A stretch of DNA of 64,000 nucleotides from 66-474 sp051961995 (GTDB taxonomy: Bacteria > Pseudomonadota > Gammaproteobacteria > Xanthomonadales > Rhodanobacteraceae), in NCBI GenBank assembly GCA_051961995.1, contig JBQCCR010000040.1:1-64000 (forward strand). Reading direction: 5' to 3'. The notes below the pieces were generated by a model. The model saw only the letters and a list, made by a program, of their open reading frames with translations, made no database searches and had not been told where the DNA came from. Position numbers and translations under genes: made by a program. Shown in pieces: positions 9,239 through 18,978 of the stretch (positions are counted from its first letter, which is position 1; each line of letters opens with the position of its first letter).

Positions 9239-10690
9239 ATGGCGAGCACCTTCCTGTGGCACGACTACGAAACGTGGGGCGCGGACACGCGCCGCGACCG
9301 CCCGGTGCAATTCGCCGCGATCCGCACCACGTCCGAGCTGGAACCGGTCGGTGAGCCGCACGCCTTCACCTGCAAGCCGCCGCACGATCGCCTGCCGCAT
9401 CCGCAGGCCTGCCTGGTCACCGGGCTGGTGCCGCAGGATGCCGAACGCGAGGGGATCATCGAAGCCGAATTCGCGTCGCGCGTGCATGAGCAGTTGGCAC
9501 AGCCCGGCACCTGCACGGTCGGCTACAACTCGATTCGTTTCGATGACGAAGTCACGCGGCAGTTGCTCTACCGCAACTTCCACGATCCCTACGCGCGCGA
9601 GTGGGACAACCAGTGTTCGCGCTGGGACCTGATTGACCTCGTACGGCTGTGCTATGCGCTGCGGCCGCAGGGCATCGAATGGCCGCTGCGCGAGGATGGC
9701 GCGCCGAGCTTCCGGCTCGAACATCTCGCCGCCGCCAATCACCTGCACCAGACGCGCGCACACGATGCGTTGTCGGACGTCGAAACCACGCTCGCGCTGG
9801 CGCGGCTGATCCGCGTGCGCCAGCCGAAATTATTCGAATGGCATTACGGCATGCGCCGCAAGCAGCGCGTGTTCGAGCTGCTGGACATCGCCGGCATGAC
9901 GCCGGTGCTGCACGTTTCGCAGCGTTATCCCGCCGAGCGCGGCTGCCTCGCGGTGGTCGTTCCGATCACTGAACATCCGCAGCGCAAAAACGAGGTCATC
10001 GTGGCCGACCTCGATGCCGATCCGGCCTGGGCGCAACTGGATGCGCAGGACATGCGCGAGCGGCTGTTCATACCGCGCGGTGATTTGCCGGAAGGCGTGG
10101 AACGCCTGCCGCTGAAAACCATCCACGTCAACAAGTCGCCCGCGCTGGCGCCGCTGTCGGTGCTTCAGGGCGTGGACACCGCGCGCATCCGGCTGGATAT
10201 GGATCGCTGCCTCGCCCATCTCGAAGTGTTGCGTACGGCCGGACACCTTGCGGAACGCTTGCGTGAAGTGTTCACGCAGGAGCGTGCGTTCGAGACACCC
10301 GATCCGGAACTGGCGCTCTATGCCGGATTCGCCAGCGATGCCGATCGCCGCCGCTGCACCCAGGTCCGCGGCACGCCGCCGGAGCAGCTCGGGTTGCGCG
10401 AGTTCGGTTTCACCGATCCCAAGTACAACGAACTGCTGTTCCGCCATCGCGCGCGCAACTGGCCCGGCACGCTCTCCCCGGACGAACACGTGCGCTGGCT
10501 GGCGCACTGCCGCGACACGTTGACGAAGGAAACGCCGCTGACCACGCTGACGCTGGCGCAGTACGATGCGGAGATTACCGTGCTGCGCGCGCAGACGCCG
10601 CCCGGCGAGAAACAAACCCTGCTGGATCGCCTCGCCGCGTGGGGGCGCGAGTTGCGCAGTGAACTGGAAATCGAGATCGCACCTGCATGA
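9239..10690 (+). CDS. sbcB: Exodeoxyribonuclease I
   Basis: Processive 3'-5' exonuclease on single-stranded DNA used in recombination and mismatch repair. It has 483 residues. The DEDDh nuclease core is at the N-terminus: HDYETWG with Asp9 and Glu11, VGYNSIRFDDE near residue 98, and HDALSDVETT near 178. The C-terminal part matches the ExoI-specific SH3-like and helical extension, with EFGFTDPKYNELLFRHRARN near residue 395. It ends in an ATGA overlap with the next gene. Confidence 0.93.
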   Translation: MASTFLWHDYETWGADTRRDRPVQFAAIRTTSELEPVGEPHAFTCKPPHDRLPHPQACLVTGLVPQDAEREGIIEAEFASRVHEQLAQPGTCTVGYNSIRFDDEVTRQLLYRNFHDPYAREWDNQCSRWDLIDLVRLCYALRPQGIEWPLREDGAPSFRLEHLAAANHLHQTRAHDALSDVETTLALARLIRVRQPKLFEWHYGMRRKQRVFELLDIAGMTPVLHVSQRYPAERGCLAVVVPITEHPQRKNEVIVADLDADPAWAQLDAQDMRERLFIPRGDLPEGVERLPLKTIHVNKSPALAPLSVLQGVDTARIRLDMDRCLAHLEVLRTAGHLAERLREVFTQERAFETPDPELALYAGFASDADRRRCTQVRGTPPEQLGLREFGFTDPKYNELLFRHRARNWPGTLSPDEHVRWLAHCRDTLTKETPLTTLTLAQYDAEITVLRAQTPPGEKQTLLDRLAAWGRELRSELEIEIAPA

Positions 10691-11376
10691 GCAACAACAC
10701 GTATTTCTCCGCCGACACCTTCCGCTTCCTGCGGCTGCTTTCCCGCAACAACAGCCGGACCTGGTTCAAGGCGCACCAGGCCGAATACGAGCACGACGTG
10801 CGCGATCCTTACCTGCGATTTATCGCCGACCTGCAAGCGCCGCTTTCAAAGATCAGCACGCATTACCGGGCCGATCCGCGCAAGGTCGGCGGCTCGCTGT
10901 TCCGCATCCAGCGCGACGTGCGTTTCGCCGGCGACAAGTCGCCCTACAAGACCTGGGCCGGCGCGCGGCTCTTCCACGAGCGTCGCCGCGAGCGGCCAGC
11001 TCCTTCGTTCTACCTGCACATCGCGCCGGGCGATTGTTTCGTCGGTGCCGGCATCTGGCATCCCGAATCGTCCACGCTGAAGCAATTGCGCGCATTCATC
11101 GCAGACAATCCGGCCGCGTGGAAACGCGCGGCGCATTCGAAAGTCTTCGACGAGCGCTACGAATTCTGGGGCGAACGCTTGAGCCGCGCGCCGCAAGGCT
11201 ATCCGCCGGACCACGAGCTGATCGAAGACTTGAAGCGCAAGAGCTATGCAGCCGGCTGCGGCTTCGACGACAAGCTGGCCTGCTCGTCCGAGTTAAAGCC
11301 GTTCGTGGTCGAGCACTTCAAGCGCCTGGCGCCGATGATGGATTACCTGTGCGCGGCGCTGGAGCTCGAATTTTGA
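10687..11376 (+). CDS. DUF2461 (TIGR02453) family protein
   Basis: A 229-residue protein of the DUF2461 family. Family-typical stretches are FLRLLSRNNSRTWFKAHQAEY near residue 14 (written in parts: FLRLLSRNN, then WFKAHQAEYE), FRIQRDVRFAGDKSPYKTWAG near 72 (FRIQRDVRF, DKSPYKT), and FYLHIAPGDCFVGAGIWHP near 102. No catalytic motif is established for this family, so no function is claimed. Its ATG overlaps the sbcB stop by four bases, so it is probably co-expressed with the exonuclease. Confidence 0.85.
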   Translation: MSNNTYFSADTFRFLRLLSRNNSRTWFKAHQAEYEHDVRDPYLRFIADLQAPLSKISTHYRADPRKVGGSLFRIQRDVRFAGDKSPYKTWAGARLFHERRRERPAPSFYLHIAPGDCFVGAGIWHPESSTLKQLRAFIADNPAAWKRAAHSKVFDERYEFWGERLSRAPQGYPPDHELIEDLKRKSYAAGCGFDDKLACSSELKPFVVEHFKRLAPMMDYLCAALELEF

Positions 11377-11478
11377 CGCGCGGTCCGCCGCGCCGACAAG
11401 GACATGGCGCTGCGCGCGGCCGCGGGCACACTCGCTCCTGCAAGTTTGCGTAACGGGAGTCCGATGCGTGCAGGCGGC

Positions 11479-12444
11479 TCAAGCCTCCGCAAACGGAAGC
11501 GCCAGCACGTCGCGGATGTCGTCCGTCTCCAGCATGCACATCAGCAGGCGATCCACGCCCAGCGCGACGCCAGCGCAATCGGGCAGATCGTCCAGTACCG
11601 CCAGCAGATTGTCGTCAACAGGAAGTTCGCGCAGGCCGCGTTCGCGGCGGCGCGCGTTGTCGCGTTCGAAGCGCGCGCGCTGTTGGGCGGCATCGTTCAA
11701 TTCGTGGTAGCCGTTGGCCAGTTCGTGCGGACCGAGATACAACTCGAACCGTTCGGCCACAGGCGGATCGCCGCCGCGAATCTTCGCCAGCGCGCATTGC
11801 GTGGCCGGATAGTCGTAGACCAGCGTGATCCGGTCGCGCGGCAGCGCGGGTTGCAGGCGATGGGTGATCAGCAGATCCAGCCAGTCATCGCGCGTAAGCC
11901 CGTGCGGCTCGATGCCGAATTCGGCCAATGGCGCGCGTAACGCGGTCTCGTCAGCACTACTCGGATCAAGATCAAGTTCTTCCTTGAACCAGTTGATATA
12001 GCTTGTCTTGTTCAGCTCGGTATTCCGGGCCACCAGGCCCATCGCCGCGCGCACCAGGCCGCCGCACTCGTCCATCAGCCGGTGGTGATCCCAGCCGAGG
12101 CGGTACCACTCCAGCAGGGTGAATTCCGGGTTGTGCGAACGTCCCGCCTCGCCGTTGCGGAACACCCGGCCCAGTTCGTAGCAGTCGCCTATGCCGGCTG
12201 CGAGCAGGCGCTTCAACGGATATTCCGGCGAGGTGCGCAGGAAACGCTCGCGTGCACCCGCCTGCACGTTGCCACTGAACTGCGTGGCGAAGCCCTCGAT
12301 GTGCAGATCGGTATTCCCCGCCGCCGACAGGAGCGGCGTCTCCACTTCCAGCACACCGCGCTGCGCGAAGAATTCGCGGATCAGCGCATTGAGCCGGACG
12401 CGCAATTCGAGCGCCGCGCGTTTGTCGCGCAGGTCACGTGCCAT
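11479..12444 (-). CDS. epmA: Elongation factor P--(R)-beta-lysine ligase
   Basis: Class II lysyl-tRNA-synthetase-like enzyme that attaches beta-lysine to a lysine of EF-P, which then helps ribosomes through polyproline runs. It has 321 residues and no anticodon-binding domain, as expected. Motifs: RGVLEVETPLLS near residue 29, motif 2 VFRNGEAGRSHNPEFTLLEW near 94, and motif 3 GVALGVDRLLMCML near 292. The ORF start at 12444 overlaps the end of ligA by 11 bases, so it follows ligA on one transcript. EF-P itself and EpmB are not in the window. Confidence 0.93.
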   Translation of the reverse strand: MARDLRDKRAALELRVRLNALIREFFAQRGVLEVETPLLSAAGNTDLHIEGFATQFSGNVQAGARERFLRTSPEYPLKRLLAAGIGDCYELGRVFRNGEAGRSHNPEFTLLEWYRLGWDHHRLMDECGGLVRAAMGLVARNTELNKTSYINWFKEELDLDPSSADETALRAPLAEFGIEPHGLTRDDWLDLLITHRLQPALPRDRITLVYDYPATQCALAKIRGGDPPVAERFELYLGPHELANGYHELNDAAQQRARFERDNARRRERGLRELPVDDNLLAVLDDLPDCAGVALGVDRLLMCMLETDDIRDVLALPFAEA

Positions 12445-14512
12445 GTTGTTGCAGGAACGCGTTCAACCGCGCCTCGTCCCAGATCTCGATCCCAAGTTCG
12501 GTGGCTTTGTCGAGCTTGGAACCGGCGGCTTCGCCTGCGACGACGAACGAGGTCTTCTTCGAAACCGAGCCGGCGACCTTGGCGCCCAGTGCTTCCAGTC
12601 TCTCCTTCGCGTCTTCACGCGTGAGCGAAGTCAGCGAGCCTGTCAGTACGATGATTTTGCCGGCCAGCGGGCCTTCGGCGCTGCGCTGCGGGACGCCTTC
12701 CTTCCAGTGCACGCCGGCCGCTCGCAACGCGGTGATTGCTTCGCGGTTGTGCGGCTCGGCGAAGAATGCACCGATACGCGAAGCCACCACCGGGCCGACA
12801 TCCGGCACGCCCCGCAACTCTTCTTCGCTCGCCGCGAGAATGGCGTCCAGCGAACCGAAATACTTGCCCAGGGCCTTTGCGGTTGCCTCCCCCACATCGC
12901 GGATGCCGAGCGCATAAAGGAATCGCTCCAGCGTGGTGTGCTTGCTCGCCTTGATCGCCTCCAGCAGGTTCTCGGCCCACCTGGTCGCCACCTTGCCCTG
13001 CTTCACCGTTTCCGGGATCACGCCGTCGCGCTCCTCGGCGCGGCGTTTCATGCCGAGAAAATCCTCGAGGGTGAGTTTGTAGAGATCGGAGATGGAGTGC
13101 ACGTAGCCGAATTCGAGCAGGTCCTCGACGAGCCGTTCGCCCAGGCCGTCGATATCCATCGCGCGGCGCGAGGCGAAGTGGACGATGATCGAGCGGCGTT
13201 GCGCGGCGCAGACCAGCCCGCCGCTGCAGCGCGCAACCGATTCGCCTTCCTCGCGCACGATCGCCGAACCGCAAACCGGGCAATGTTGCGGCATCTTCCA
13301 TGGATGCGTGCCATGCGGGCGCTGCTCCTCGATCACCCGCACCACTTCCGGGATCACGTCGCCGGCGCGGCGCACGATCACCGTGTCGCCTGCGCGCACG
13401 TCAAGCCGCGCGACCTGGTCGGTGTTGTGCAGCGTGGCCTTGCTCACCGTCACGCCGCCGACCTGCACCGGCTTGAGGCATGCGAACGGCGTGGCCGCGC
13501 CGGTGCGACCGATGCTGACCTCGATGGCCTCGATGATCGTGCTGCGTTCCTGCGCCGGAAACTTGTGCGCAAGCGCCCAGCGCGGCGCGCGCGAGACGAA
13601 ACCCATCTCGCGCTGCTGGCCGTAGTGGTCGAGCTTGTAGACCACGCCATCGATGTCATAGGGCAAGCCGTCGCGCTGCTCGCCGATGCGGCGGTAATAG
13701 GCGAGCAAGTCATCCAGGCTCTCGGCCGAAGCCACCTGTGGCGAGACAGGCAATCCCCAGTCGCGCAATCGCGACAGGGTCGCCGAATGCGTGTCGGGCA
13801 GTTCGCCATCACGCACCTCGCCCACCGCATAGGCGTAGAACGCCAGCGGCCGCGAGGCGGTGATGTGTGGATCGAGCTGACGCAAGGAGCCGGCTGCGCC
13901 GTTGCGTGGATTGGCCAGCGTACGCTCGCCGCGCTCGCGCGCGCGTTCGTTGAAAGCTTCGAACGCCGCCTTCGGCATGTATACCTCGCCCCGCACTTCC
14001 AGCACGCGCGGCCAATCCTCGCCGCGCAGGCGCAGCGGGATGGCGGTGATGGTGCGCAAATTCGCGGTGACATCTTCGCCGACCTCGCCGTCGCCGCGGG
14101 TGGCGCCCTGCACGAACACGCCGTCCTCGTAGCGCAGGCTGATCGCCAGACCGTCGAGTTTGGGTTCGGTGGAGAACGCAAGCTTCCCGGAACCGATCGT
14201 CTGCTGGATGCGCTTGACGAACGCGGCGACTTCCTCGTCCGTGAACGCATTCGCCAGCGACAGCATCGGCAGGGCATGCCGCACCGTCGTGAAGCCGCCG
14301 GCCGCACGCGCGCCGACGCGGCGCGTCGGCGAATCCGCACTCGCCAGTTCCGGATGCGTTTGTTCCAGCGCCTCCAGCTCGCGCAGCAGCGCGTCGTAGT
14401 CGTCGTCCGGAATGTGCGGATCGTCGAGCACGTAATAACGATAGTTCGCGTTCTCGATCCGCTCGCGCAATAGCGCGGCGCGAGCGGCTGGCGTATCGGA
14501 TGGCCGGGTCAT
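12434..14512 (-). CDS. ligA: NAD-dependent DNA ligase
   Basis: Seals nicks in duplex DNA using NAD+. At 692 residues it is full length. Order: Ia domain, adenylation domain with the active-site KLDG (Lys118), OB fold, a zinc finger (CPVC...CSGGLVC near residue 405), helix-hairpin-helix repeats, and a C-terminal BRCT domain starting near residue 610 with GKIIVLTGSL. zipA, its frequent upstream neighbour in gammaproteobacteria, is not here. A divergent gene of unknown function starts at 14580. Confidence 0.97.
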   Translation of the reverse strand: MTRPSDTPAARAALLRERIENANYRYYVLDDPHIPDDDYDALLRELEALEQTHPELASADSPTRRVGARAAGGFTTVRHALPMLSLANAFTDEEVAAFVKRIQQTIGSGKLAFSTEPKLDGLAISLRYEDGVFVQGATRGDGEVGEDVTANLRTITAIPLRLRGEDWPRVLEVRGEVYMPKAAFEAFNERARERGERTLANPRNGAAGSLRQLDPHITASRPLAFYAYAVGEVRDGELPDTHSATLSRLRDWGLPVSPQVASAESLDDLLAYYRRIGEQRDGLPYDIDGVVYKLDHYGQQREMGFVSRAPRWALAHKFPAQERSTIIEAIEVSIGRTGAATPFACLKPVQVGGVTVSKATLHNTDQVARLDVRAGDTVIVRRAGDVIPEVVRVIEEQRPHGTHPWKMPQHCPVCGSAIVREEGESVARCSGGLVCAAQRRSIIVHFASRRAMDIDGLGERLVEDLLEFGYVHSISDLYKLTLEDFLGMKRRAEERDGVIPETVKQGKVATRWAENLLEAIKASKHTTLERFLYALGIRDVGEATAKALGKYFGSLDAILAASEEELRGVPDVGPVVASRIGAFFAEPHNREAITALRAAGVHWKEGVPQRSAEGPLAGKIIVLTGSLTSLTREDAKERLEALGAKVAGSVSKKTSFVVAGEAAGSKLDKATELGIEIWDEARLNAFLQQHGT

Positions 14513-14579
14513 GCGAACAGTGTAGCGGCTTGCCGATCACCCTCGCGCAGTGCACGATGCTCAAATCAAGGAGGAATGC

Positions 14580-15443
14580 ATGAGCGAGCATTGGACGCCT
14601 TTCCCGGATCCCCGTCCCGCCTTTGATTTCGCGGGCGAGCGCCTGCGCGAGGTTTGGCCGCTGCTGCACGCGGGGGATCGCGAGCCTTTCCCGGATCGCG
14701 AAAACATTGCCGGGCTGATCGCGGCCGAGGCGCGGCTGGGCGATACCGCATTCGGCACCGATGCGGAGAAGATCGCTGCGGAACTGCAGGATGCCTGGCG
14801 CGCCTTCCATCGCGGCGAGTTCCGGGAAGCCTTCGAGCGCGGCTTGGGCGCAGGGCCGCTCGGCCAGGCCGTCGCGATCACGGCCGACGGCGTGCAGGCG
14901 TTCTTTCTCGAAGCCAGGGAGTCGGACAAGACCGCGCGCTATCAGGCCTTGGTCGAACGCGCGGGCAACACCATTGATCTGCTGCCGATGCGCGCATCCA
15001 GCCATTACCGCTACGCGTGGGCACTGGGGCTGCTCAGCCGCCAGTTGCCGGCGATGCAGGTGCTGGCCGAAGGCCTGGGCAGCAAGTTGCACGCGGCGCT
15101 GGATGCCGCGCTGGAACTGGATGCCGATCATCCCGAGGCGCACACCGCGCTGGGTTTGTATTTTGCGGAAGCCGTGCACAAGCTTGGCGCGGCCCTGGCC
15201 CGGATGACCTTGCGCGTGGACCTGGAGGCGGCGGAAGCACACCTGCGCACCGCGATCGAGTTGACGCCGGAAGCGCCCAACGCGTGGGTCGGCCTGGGTA
15301 TCGGACTCGGCTTGCTGGACGCGCAGGAACACGCCGGTGCACGCAAGGCCGCGCTCGCAAAAGCCGCGGCCCTGCGACCACTGGACGCGCGACAGACGTT
15401 GGAGATCGCGTACGCGCAACGAAAGCTGAGCGCGATGGATTAG
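14580..15443 (+). CDS. TPR-like protein of unknown function
   Basis: A 287-residue acidic, Ala/Leu-rich helical protein. The C-terminal third (ALGLYFAEAVHKLGAALARM, then EAHLRTAIELTPEAPNAWVG) has the helix-turn-helix spacing of tetratricopeptide repeats. No signal peptide or membrane segment is visible. The ATG at 14580 follows AGGAGG by five bases. I do not recognise a specific family. TPRs suggest protein-protein contact (inference). Confidence 0.75.
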   Translation: MSEHWTPFPDPRPAFDFAGERLREVWPLLHAGDREPFPDRENIAGLIAAEARLGDTAFGTDAEKIAAELQDAWRAFHRGEFREAFERGLGAGPLGQAVAITADGVQAFFLEARESDKTARYQALVERAGNTIDLLPMRASSHYRYAWALGLLSRQLPAMQVLAEGLGSKLHAALDAALELDADHPEAHTALGLYFAEAVHKLGAALARMTLRVDLEAAEAHLRTAIELTPEAPNAWVGLGIGLGLLDAQEHAGARKAALAKAAALRPLDARQTLEIAYAQRKLSAMD

Positions 15444-15727
15444 GCCGGACTCGCGAAAGCTGCTCGAAAGGTGGCCGGCAGAGACTCGAGACAGGTGAGA
15501 GGCGGTGCAAGACCGCCATTACAGCGTCGGGAGCAACCCTCGTGCGCCGGCTGTTTGTTGTTCTCACCCTCGCCCTTGCCTGCGCCGGTCTCCCTCCCCG
15601 GGCGGCGCAGGTCAAGGGCGGGCCTTGCCGCCGCAGATCGCGCCCTCGTCGAAATTCTTGAACGTGCACTGAGTTCGGCGCGCGCGGCATCACGGAGTTT
15701 CGCGGCGCGGCCGGTACAATTTGCGCA

Positions 15728-17197
15728 ATGTCCGCGCCTCCCGATCCGCCGCGTGCTTCCGCGGTCAACGACGCTGCCGAATCCAGCCCAGCCTCTTCCG
15801 ACACTTCGCATCTGCGCGGACTGGTATGGCTGGTCGCGGCGGCGTTCTTCATGCAGACGCTGGATTCGACCATCGTCAACACCGCGGTGCCGAGCATCGC
15901 GCACGCACTGAATGTCCGGCCGATTGATCTCAAGACCGCGCTGACCAGTTACGTGCTGACGCTGGCGATCTGCATCCCCGCCAGCGCATGGTTGTCAGAC
16001 CGGTTCGGCACGCGGCGCGTGTTCGCCGCGTCCATCATCACCTTCAGCATCGGCTCGCTGGCCTGCGGGTTGTCGCAGAACCTCACGGAGCTGATCGCCT
16101 CGCGGGTGCTGCAGGGTCTGGGCGGCGCGCTGCTGATGCCGGTCGGCCGCTACGTGCTGGTGCGTGCGTTCGGGCCGCGCGATTTCGTTGCGGCGATGAG
16201 CACGGCCGGCATTCCCGGCCTGCTGGGTCCGGTGCTGGGTCCGGTGCTGGGCGGCGTGTTGTCGCAGTACGCGAGCTGGCGCTGGATCTTCCTGGTCAAC
16301 GTGCCGGTCGGCTTGCTCGGCCTGTGGTTGAACAAGCGCGAGATGCCGAATTTCCGCGGGCCGCGCCGCGCCTTCGACGTGCTCGGCTTCGCGTTGTTCG
16401 CGCTGGCTTCCGGCCTGCTGCTGGTCGCGGCGGAGATGGCCGGCAGCGGCGGCGAATCGATGGCCACGATCGGCTGCGCGCTTGGCGGCGTCATCGCCGG
16501 TTTCGCCTATTGGCAGCATGGCCGGCGCGCCGAACACCCGATCGCCGATCTCACGCTGTTGCGCGTGCGCAGTTTCTGGATCGCCCTTGGCGGCAGCCTG
16601 TTCACGCGGCTGGGCACTTCCGGGTTGTCGTTCGTGCTGGTGCTGTTCCTGCAGATCGGCGCGGGCTGGTCGCCGACCGCGGCCGGACTGATGCTGGTGC
16701 CGCAGGCGCTGGCGATGATCCTGATGAAGCTGCTGATAGACCGCCTGCTGAAGCGCCACGGCTACCGGCGCGTGTTGCGGCTCAACACGGCACTGGTCGC
16801 CGTGCTGCTCGCCGCGTTTGCTCTGCTGCAGCCGAACACGCCGGCCTGGGCGGTGGCGCTGCTGATGTTCGCCTACGGGTTCATCATGTCCATGCAATAC
16901 ACGGCGATGAACACGCTCGCCTTCGTGGACCTGCCGCCCGAGCGCGCAGCACAGGCGTCGTCACTGACCTCGGCCGTGCAATACCTTTCGATCAGTTTCG
17001 GCATTGCATTGGCATCGCTGCTGTTGGCGGCGTTCCTCAATGACCAGCATCACGACGCTGCCGCTTATGTGCGTGGTTTCCATGCCGCGGTGCTGTGCAT
17101 GGCGGTGCTGCCGCTGATGGGGGCGTACGTGTTCACAAGGCTGCGCCGCGACCGTCCGACGCGCAGAGTCGTTGAAACGCCGGATACCGCGACTTAA
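15728..17197 (+). CDS. MFS drug/proton antiporter, DHA2 (MdtD-like) family
   Basis: A 489-residue inner-membrane transporter with about 14 predicted hydrophobic segments. Key motifs: LDSTIVNTAVPSIA (motif D1) near residue 45, WLSDRFGTRRVF (motif A) near 88, and PGLLGPVLGPVLGGVLSQ (motif C) near 158, all typical of DHA2 exporters. About 30 polar residues precede the first segment. No membrane-fusion (EmrA) partner is adjacent, so it probably exports to the periplasm on its own. The 284 bases upstream hold no gene I can see. Confidence 0.9.
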   Translation: MSAPPDPPRASAVNDAAESSPASSDTSHLRGLVWLVAAAFFMQTLDSTIVNTAVPSIAHALNVRPIDLKTALTSYVLTLAICIPASAWLSDRFGTRRVFAASIITFSIGSLACGLSQNLTELIASRVLQGLGGALLMPVGRYVLVRAFGPRDFVAAMSTAGIPGLLGPVLGPVLGGVLSQYASWRWIFLVNVPVGLLGLWLNKREMPNFRGPRRAFDVLGFALFALASGLLLVAAEMAGSGGESMATIGCALGGVIAGFAYWQHGRRAEHPIADLTLLRVRSFWIALGGSLFTRLGTSGLSFVLVLFLQIGAGWSPTAAGLMLVPQALAMILMKLLIDRLLKRHGYRRVLRLNTALVAVLLAAFALLQPNTPAWAVALLMFAYGFIMSMQYTAMNTLAFVDLPPERAAQASSLTSAVQYLSISFGIALASLLLAAFLNDQHHDAAAYVRGFHAAVLCMAVLPLMGAYVFTRLRRDRPTRRVVETPDTAT

Positions 17198-17205
17198 GAG
17201 CCGCG

Positions 17206-17255
17206 CCCAGAGCGGCAGTTCGCGAGCCGTAGCGATGCTGCGCACCCGCTCTGGG
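17206..17255. repeat. 10-bp inverted repeat between transporter genes
   Basis: CCCAGAGCGG at 17206-17215 and CCGCTCTGGG at 17246-17255 form a perfect 10-bp stem with a 30-base loop. It lies just after the MFS stop. No T-run follows. It may help end transcription or protect the 3' end. Confidence 0.45.
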
Positions 17256-17294
17256 AGTCCTGTAGCATCGCGTCGTTAGCCACGGCGCGGCCCG

Positions 17295-18485
17295 ATGGAA
17301 CAGACCACCGCGATCCTGCTCGAAGTATTCATCATCTTCATCGCCGCGCAGATCGGTGGCGAACTCGCGCGTCTGATTCGCCTGCCGAGCGTAGTCGGCG
17401 AGATCGCCATCGGTTGCATGCTCGGTCCTTCGGTGCTCGGCTGGATCACGCCGAGCGAACCACTGGAGGTGCTCTCCGAAATCGGCGTGGTACTGCTGCT
17501 GTTTTCGGTCGGACTGGAAAACCGTGTCGAGGATCTCAAGCGCGTCGGCGGCAGCGCCTTCGCCGTCGGCGTGCTGGGTGTGGCGGTTCCGTTCGTATTC
17601 GGCACCTTGTGGGCGCATTCGATCGGCCCCGACTGGGCGCATTCGCTGTTCGTCGCCGCCGCGTTCGTTGCCACTTCCGCCGGCATCACCGCGAGCGTGC
17701 TGAAGCAGCTCGGCGTGCTGCATCGGATCGAGAGCCGGGTGATTCTCGGCGCTGCGGTGATTGACGACATCCTGGCGATGCTGCTGCTGGGCATGGTCGT
17801 GGCGCTGCAGGGCGGCGGACATGTCCGCATCGGCGACCTGCTGGTGGTGCTGGTCGAAGCGATCGGCTTCGTGCTGGTGATCGGCTGGGTCGGCGTGCGG
17901 GTGATGCGGCGCAATTCGGCGTGGCTGGAATGGCCCGCTGATCCGCTGTCGCCGCTCGCGCTGGTGCTGGCGATGTGCCTCGGTCTGGCGTGGCTCTCGA
18001 CGCGTTTCGGCCTGGCCGCGATCATCGGCGCCTTCCTCGCCGGCCTGATCGCTTCCGAAACACGACAGCAGAAGATGCTCGAAATCCAGACGCGTCCGCT
18101 GCTCACCCTGCTGGCGCCATTCTTCTTCGTGCTGACCGGCTCCAAGGTGGAACTCTCGCAGCTGTTCAGTCCCGAAGCGTTGAGGCTGCTCGGCATGGCG
18201 ACTGCGCTGGCGCTGGTCACCAAACTGGTCGGCGGGTCATTGGGCGCGATCAGGCTCGGCGCACGCGGTGCGCTCACGGTCGGTGTGGGCATGATGCCGC
18301 GCGGCGAGGTCGGTGTGGTGATCGCATCGCTCGGTCTGGCGGCGCATGTGTTCAATGAGCGCATGTACGCAGTGATCATCGCGATGTCGCTGTTGACCTC
18401 GATCATCGCGCCGCCGGTGCTGGCAGCGATGCTGCGCCACGACGAAAGGTCGGAACTGGTGTCGCGGGATTCGGAAGCGGGTTAG
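17295..18485 (+). CDS. Cation:proton antiporter (CPA2, Kef/NhaP-like)
   Basis: A 396-residue membrane protein with about 12 hydrophobic segments covering nearly its whole length. The conserved block IGGELARLIRLPSVVGEI near residue 20 and the paired acids in LGAAVIDDILAMLLLGM near 154 are hallmarks of the CPA2 Na+(K+)/H+ exchanger fold. There is no RCK/TrkA-N regulatory domain at the C-terminus, unlike KefB/KefC. The ion exchanged cannot be assigned. It is transcribed in the same direction as the MFS gene, 97 bases downstream. Confidence 0.9.
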   Translation: MEQTTAILLEVFIIFIAAQIGGELARLIRLPSVVGEIAIGCMLGPSVLGWITPSEPLEVLSEIGVVLLLFSVGLENRVEDLKRVGGSAFAVGVLGVAVPFVFGTLWAHSIGPDWAHSLFVAAAFVATSAGITASVLKQLGVLHRIESRVILGAAVIDDILAMLLLGMVVALQGGGHVRIGDLLVVLVEAIGFVLVIGWVGVRVMRRNSAWLEWPADPLSPLALVLAMCLGLAWLSTRFGLAAIIGAFLAGLIASETRQQKMLEIQTRPLLTLLAPFFFVLTGSKVELSQLFSPEALRLLGMATALALVTKLVGGSLGAIRLGARGALTVGVGMMPRGEVGVVIASLGLAAHVFNERMYAVIIAMSLLTSIIAPPVLAAMLRHDERSELVSRDSEAG

Positions 18486-18605
18486 TCGCAGGGCAAGGCT
18501 GAAGCAAAATCAGCCCGCGAAGAACGCGAAGGAATCAAGGCGATTTTCCTGACGCTCTCGGCGCGATTCGCGTTCGAATGCCGCGCCGTTGCTCTCGCTT
18601 CGAAG

Positions 18606-18977
18606 CTATAGCAGTGCCGTGCGCAGCGCACGCTCCAGGTCGCTGCGCAGGAACGGCTTCTGCAATACCGGGGCGCCGTGCAGCGATTCCGGCAGGTTGG
18701 ATGTTCCGTAACCCGTGGCGAACACGAAGGCGCGGCCGCGTTCGGCCAGCGCCTGCGCAATCGGGTAACTCGGCTCGCCATTCAAGTTGACGTCCAGCAG
18801 TGCGACGTCGAACGGCAGCGAAATGGCCTTTTCGAGGGCATCGTCGAAGCGCGCTGCGGTGCCCACGACTTCGCACCCCATGTCTTCCAGCGTGTCCCGG
18901 ATCAGCATCGCGATGCGCGATTCATCCTCCACGACCAGGACGCGGCGCCCGCTCAGATTCGGCTCGGCCACGGCCAT
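18606..18977 (-). CDS. Single-domain response regulator
   Basis: A 123-residue CheY-like receiver only. Phosphorylation site Asp62 lies in ALLDVNLNG, acidic pocket residues in VVEDES (15-20), a conserved Thr in FATGYG near 100 and Lys in LQKPF near 117. There is no output domain. It starts one base after the stop of the HWE kinase gene, so the two are a cognate pair. Such receivers paired with HWE kinases act by protein contact or phosphotransfer; the target is unknown. Confidence 0.92.
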   Translation of the reverse strand: MAVAEPNLSGRRVLVVEDESRIAMLIRDTLEDMGCEVVGTAARFDDALEKAISLPFDVALLDVNLNGEPSYPIAQALAERGRAFVFATGYGTSNLPESLHGAPVLQKPFLRSDLERALRTALL

Positions 18978-18978
18978 C

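Noticed and set aside
12191..14473. Plus-strand ORF (760 codons) opposite ligA
   Set aside because: Antisense to ligA, which has all expected domains. No motifs in the antisense product.
13809..15419. Minus-strand ORF opposite the TPR-like gene
   Set aside because: It overlaps ligA in another frame and lies antisense to 14580-15443, which has its own AGGAGG start.
15444..15727. Possible gene or RNA in the gap before the MFS gene
   Set aside because: No ORF with a ribosome site and no stable structure that I can support.
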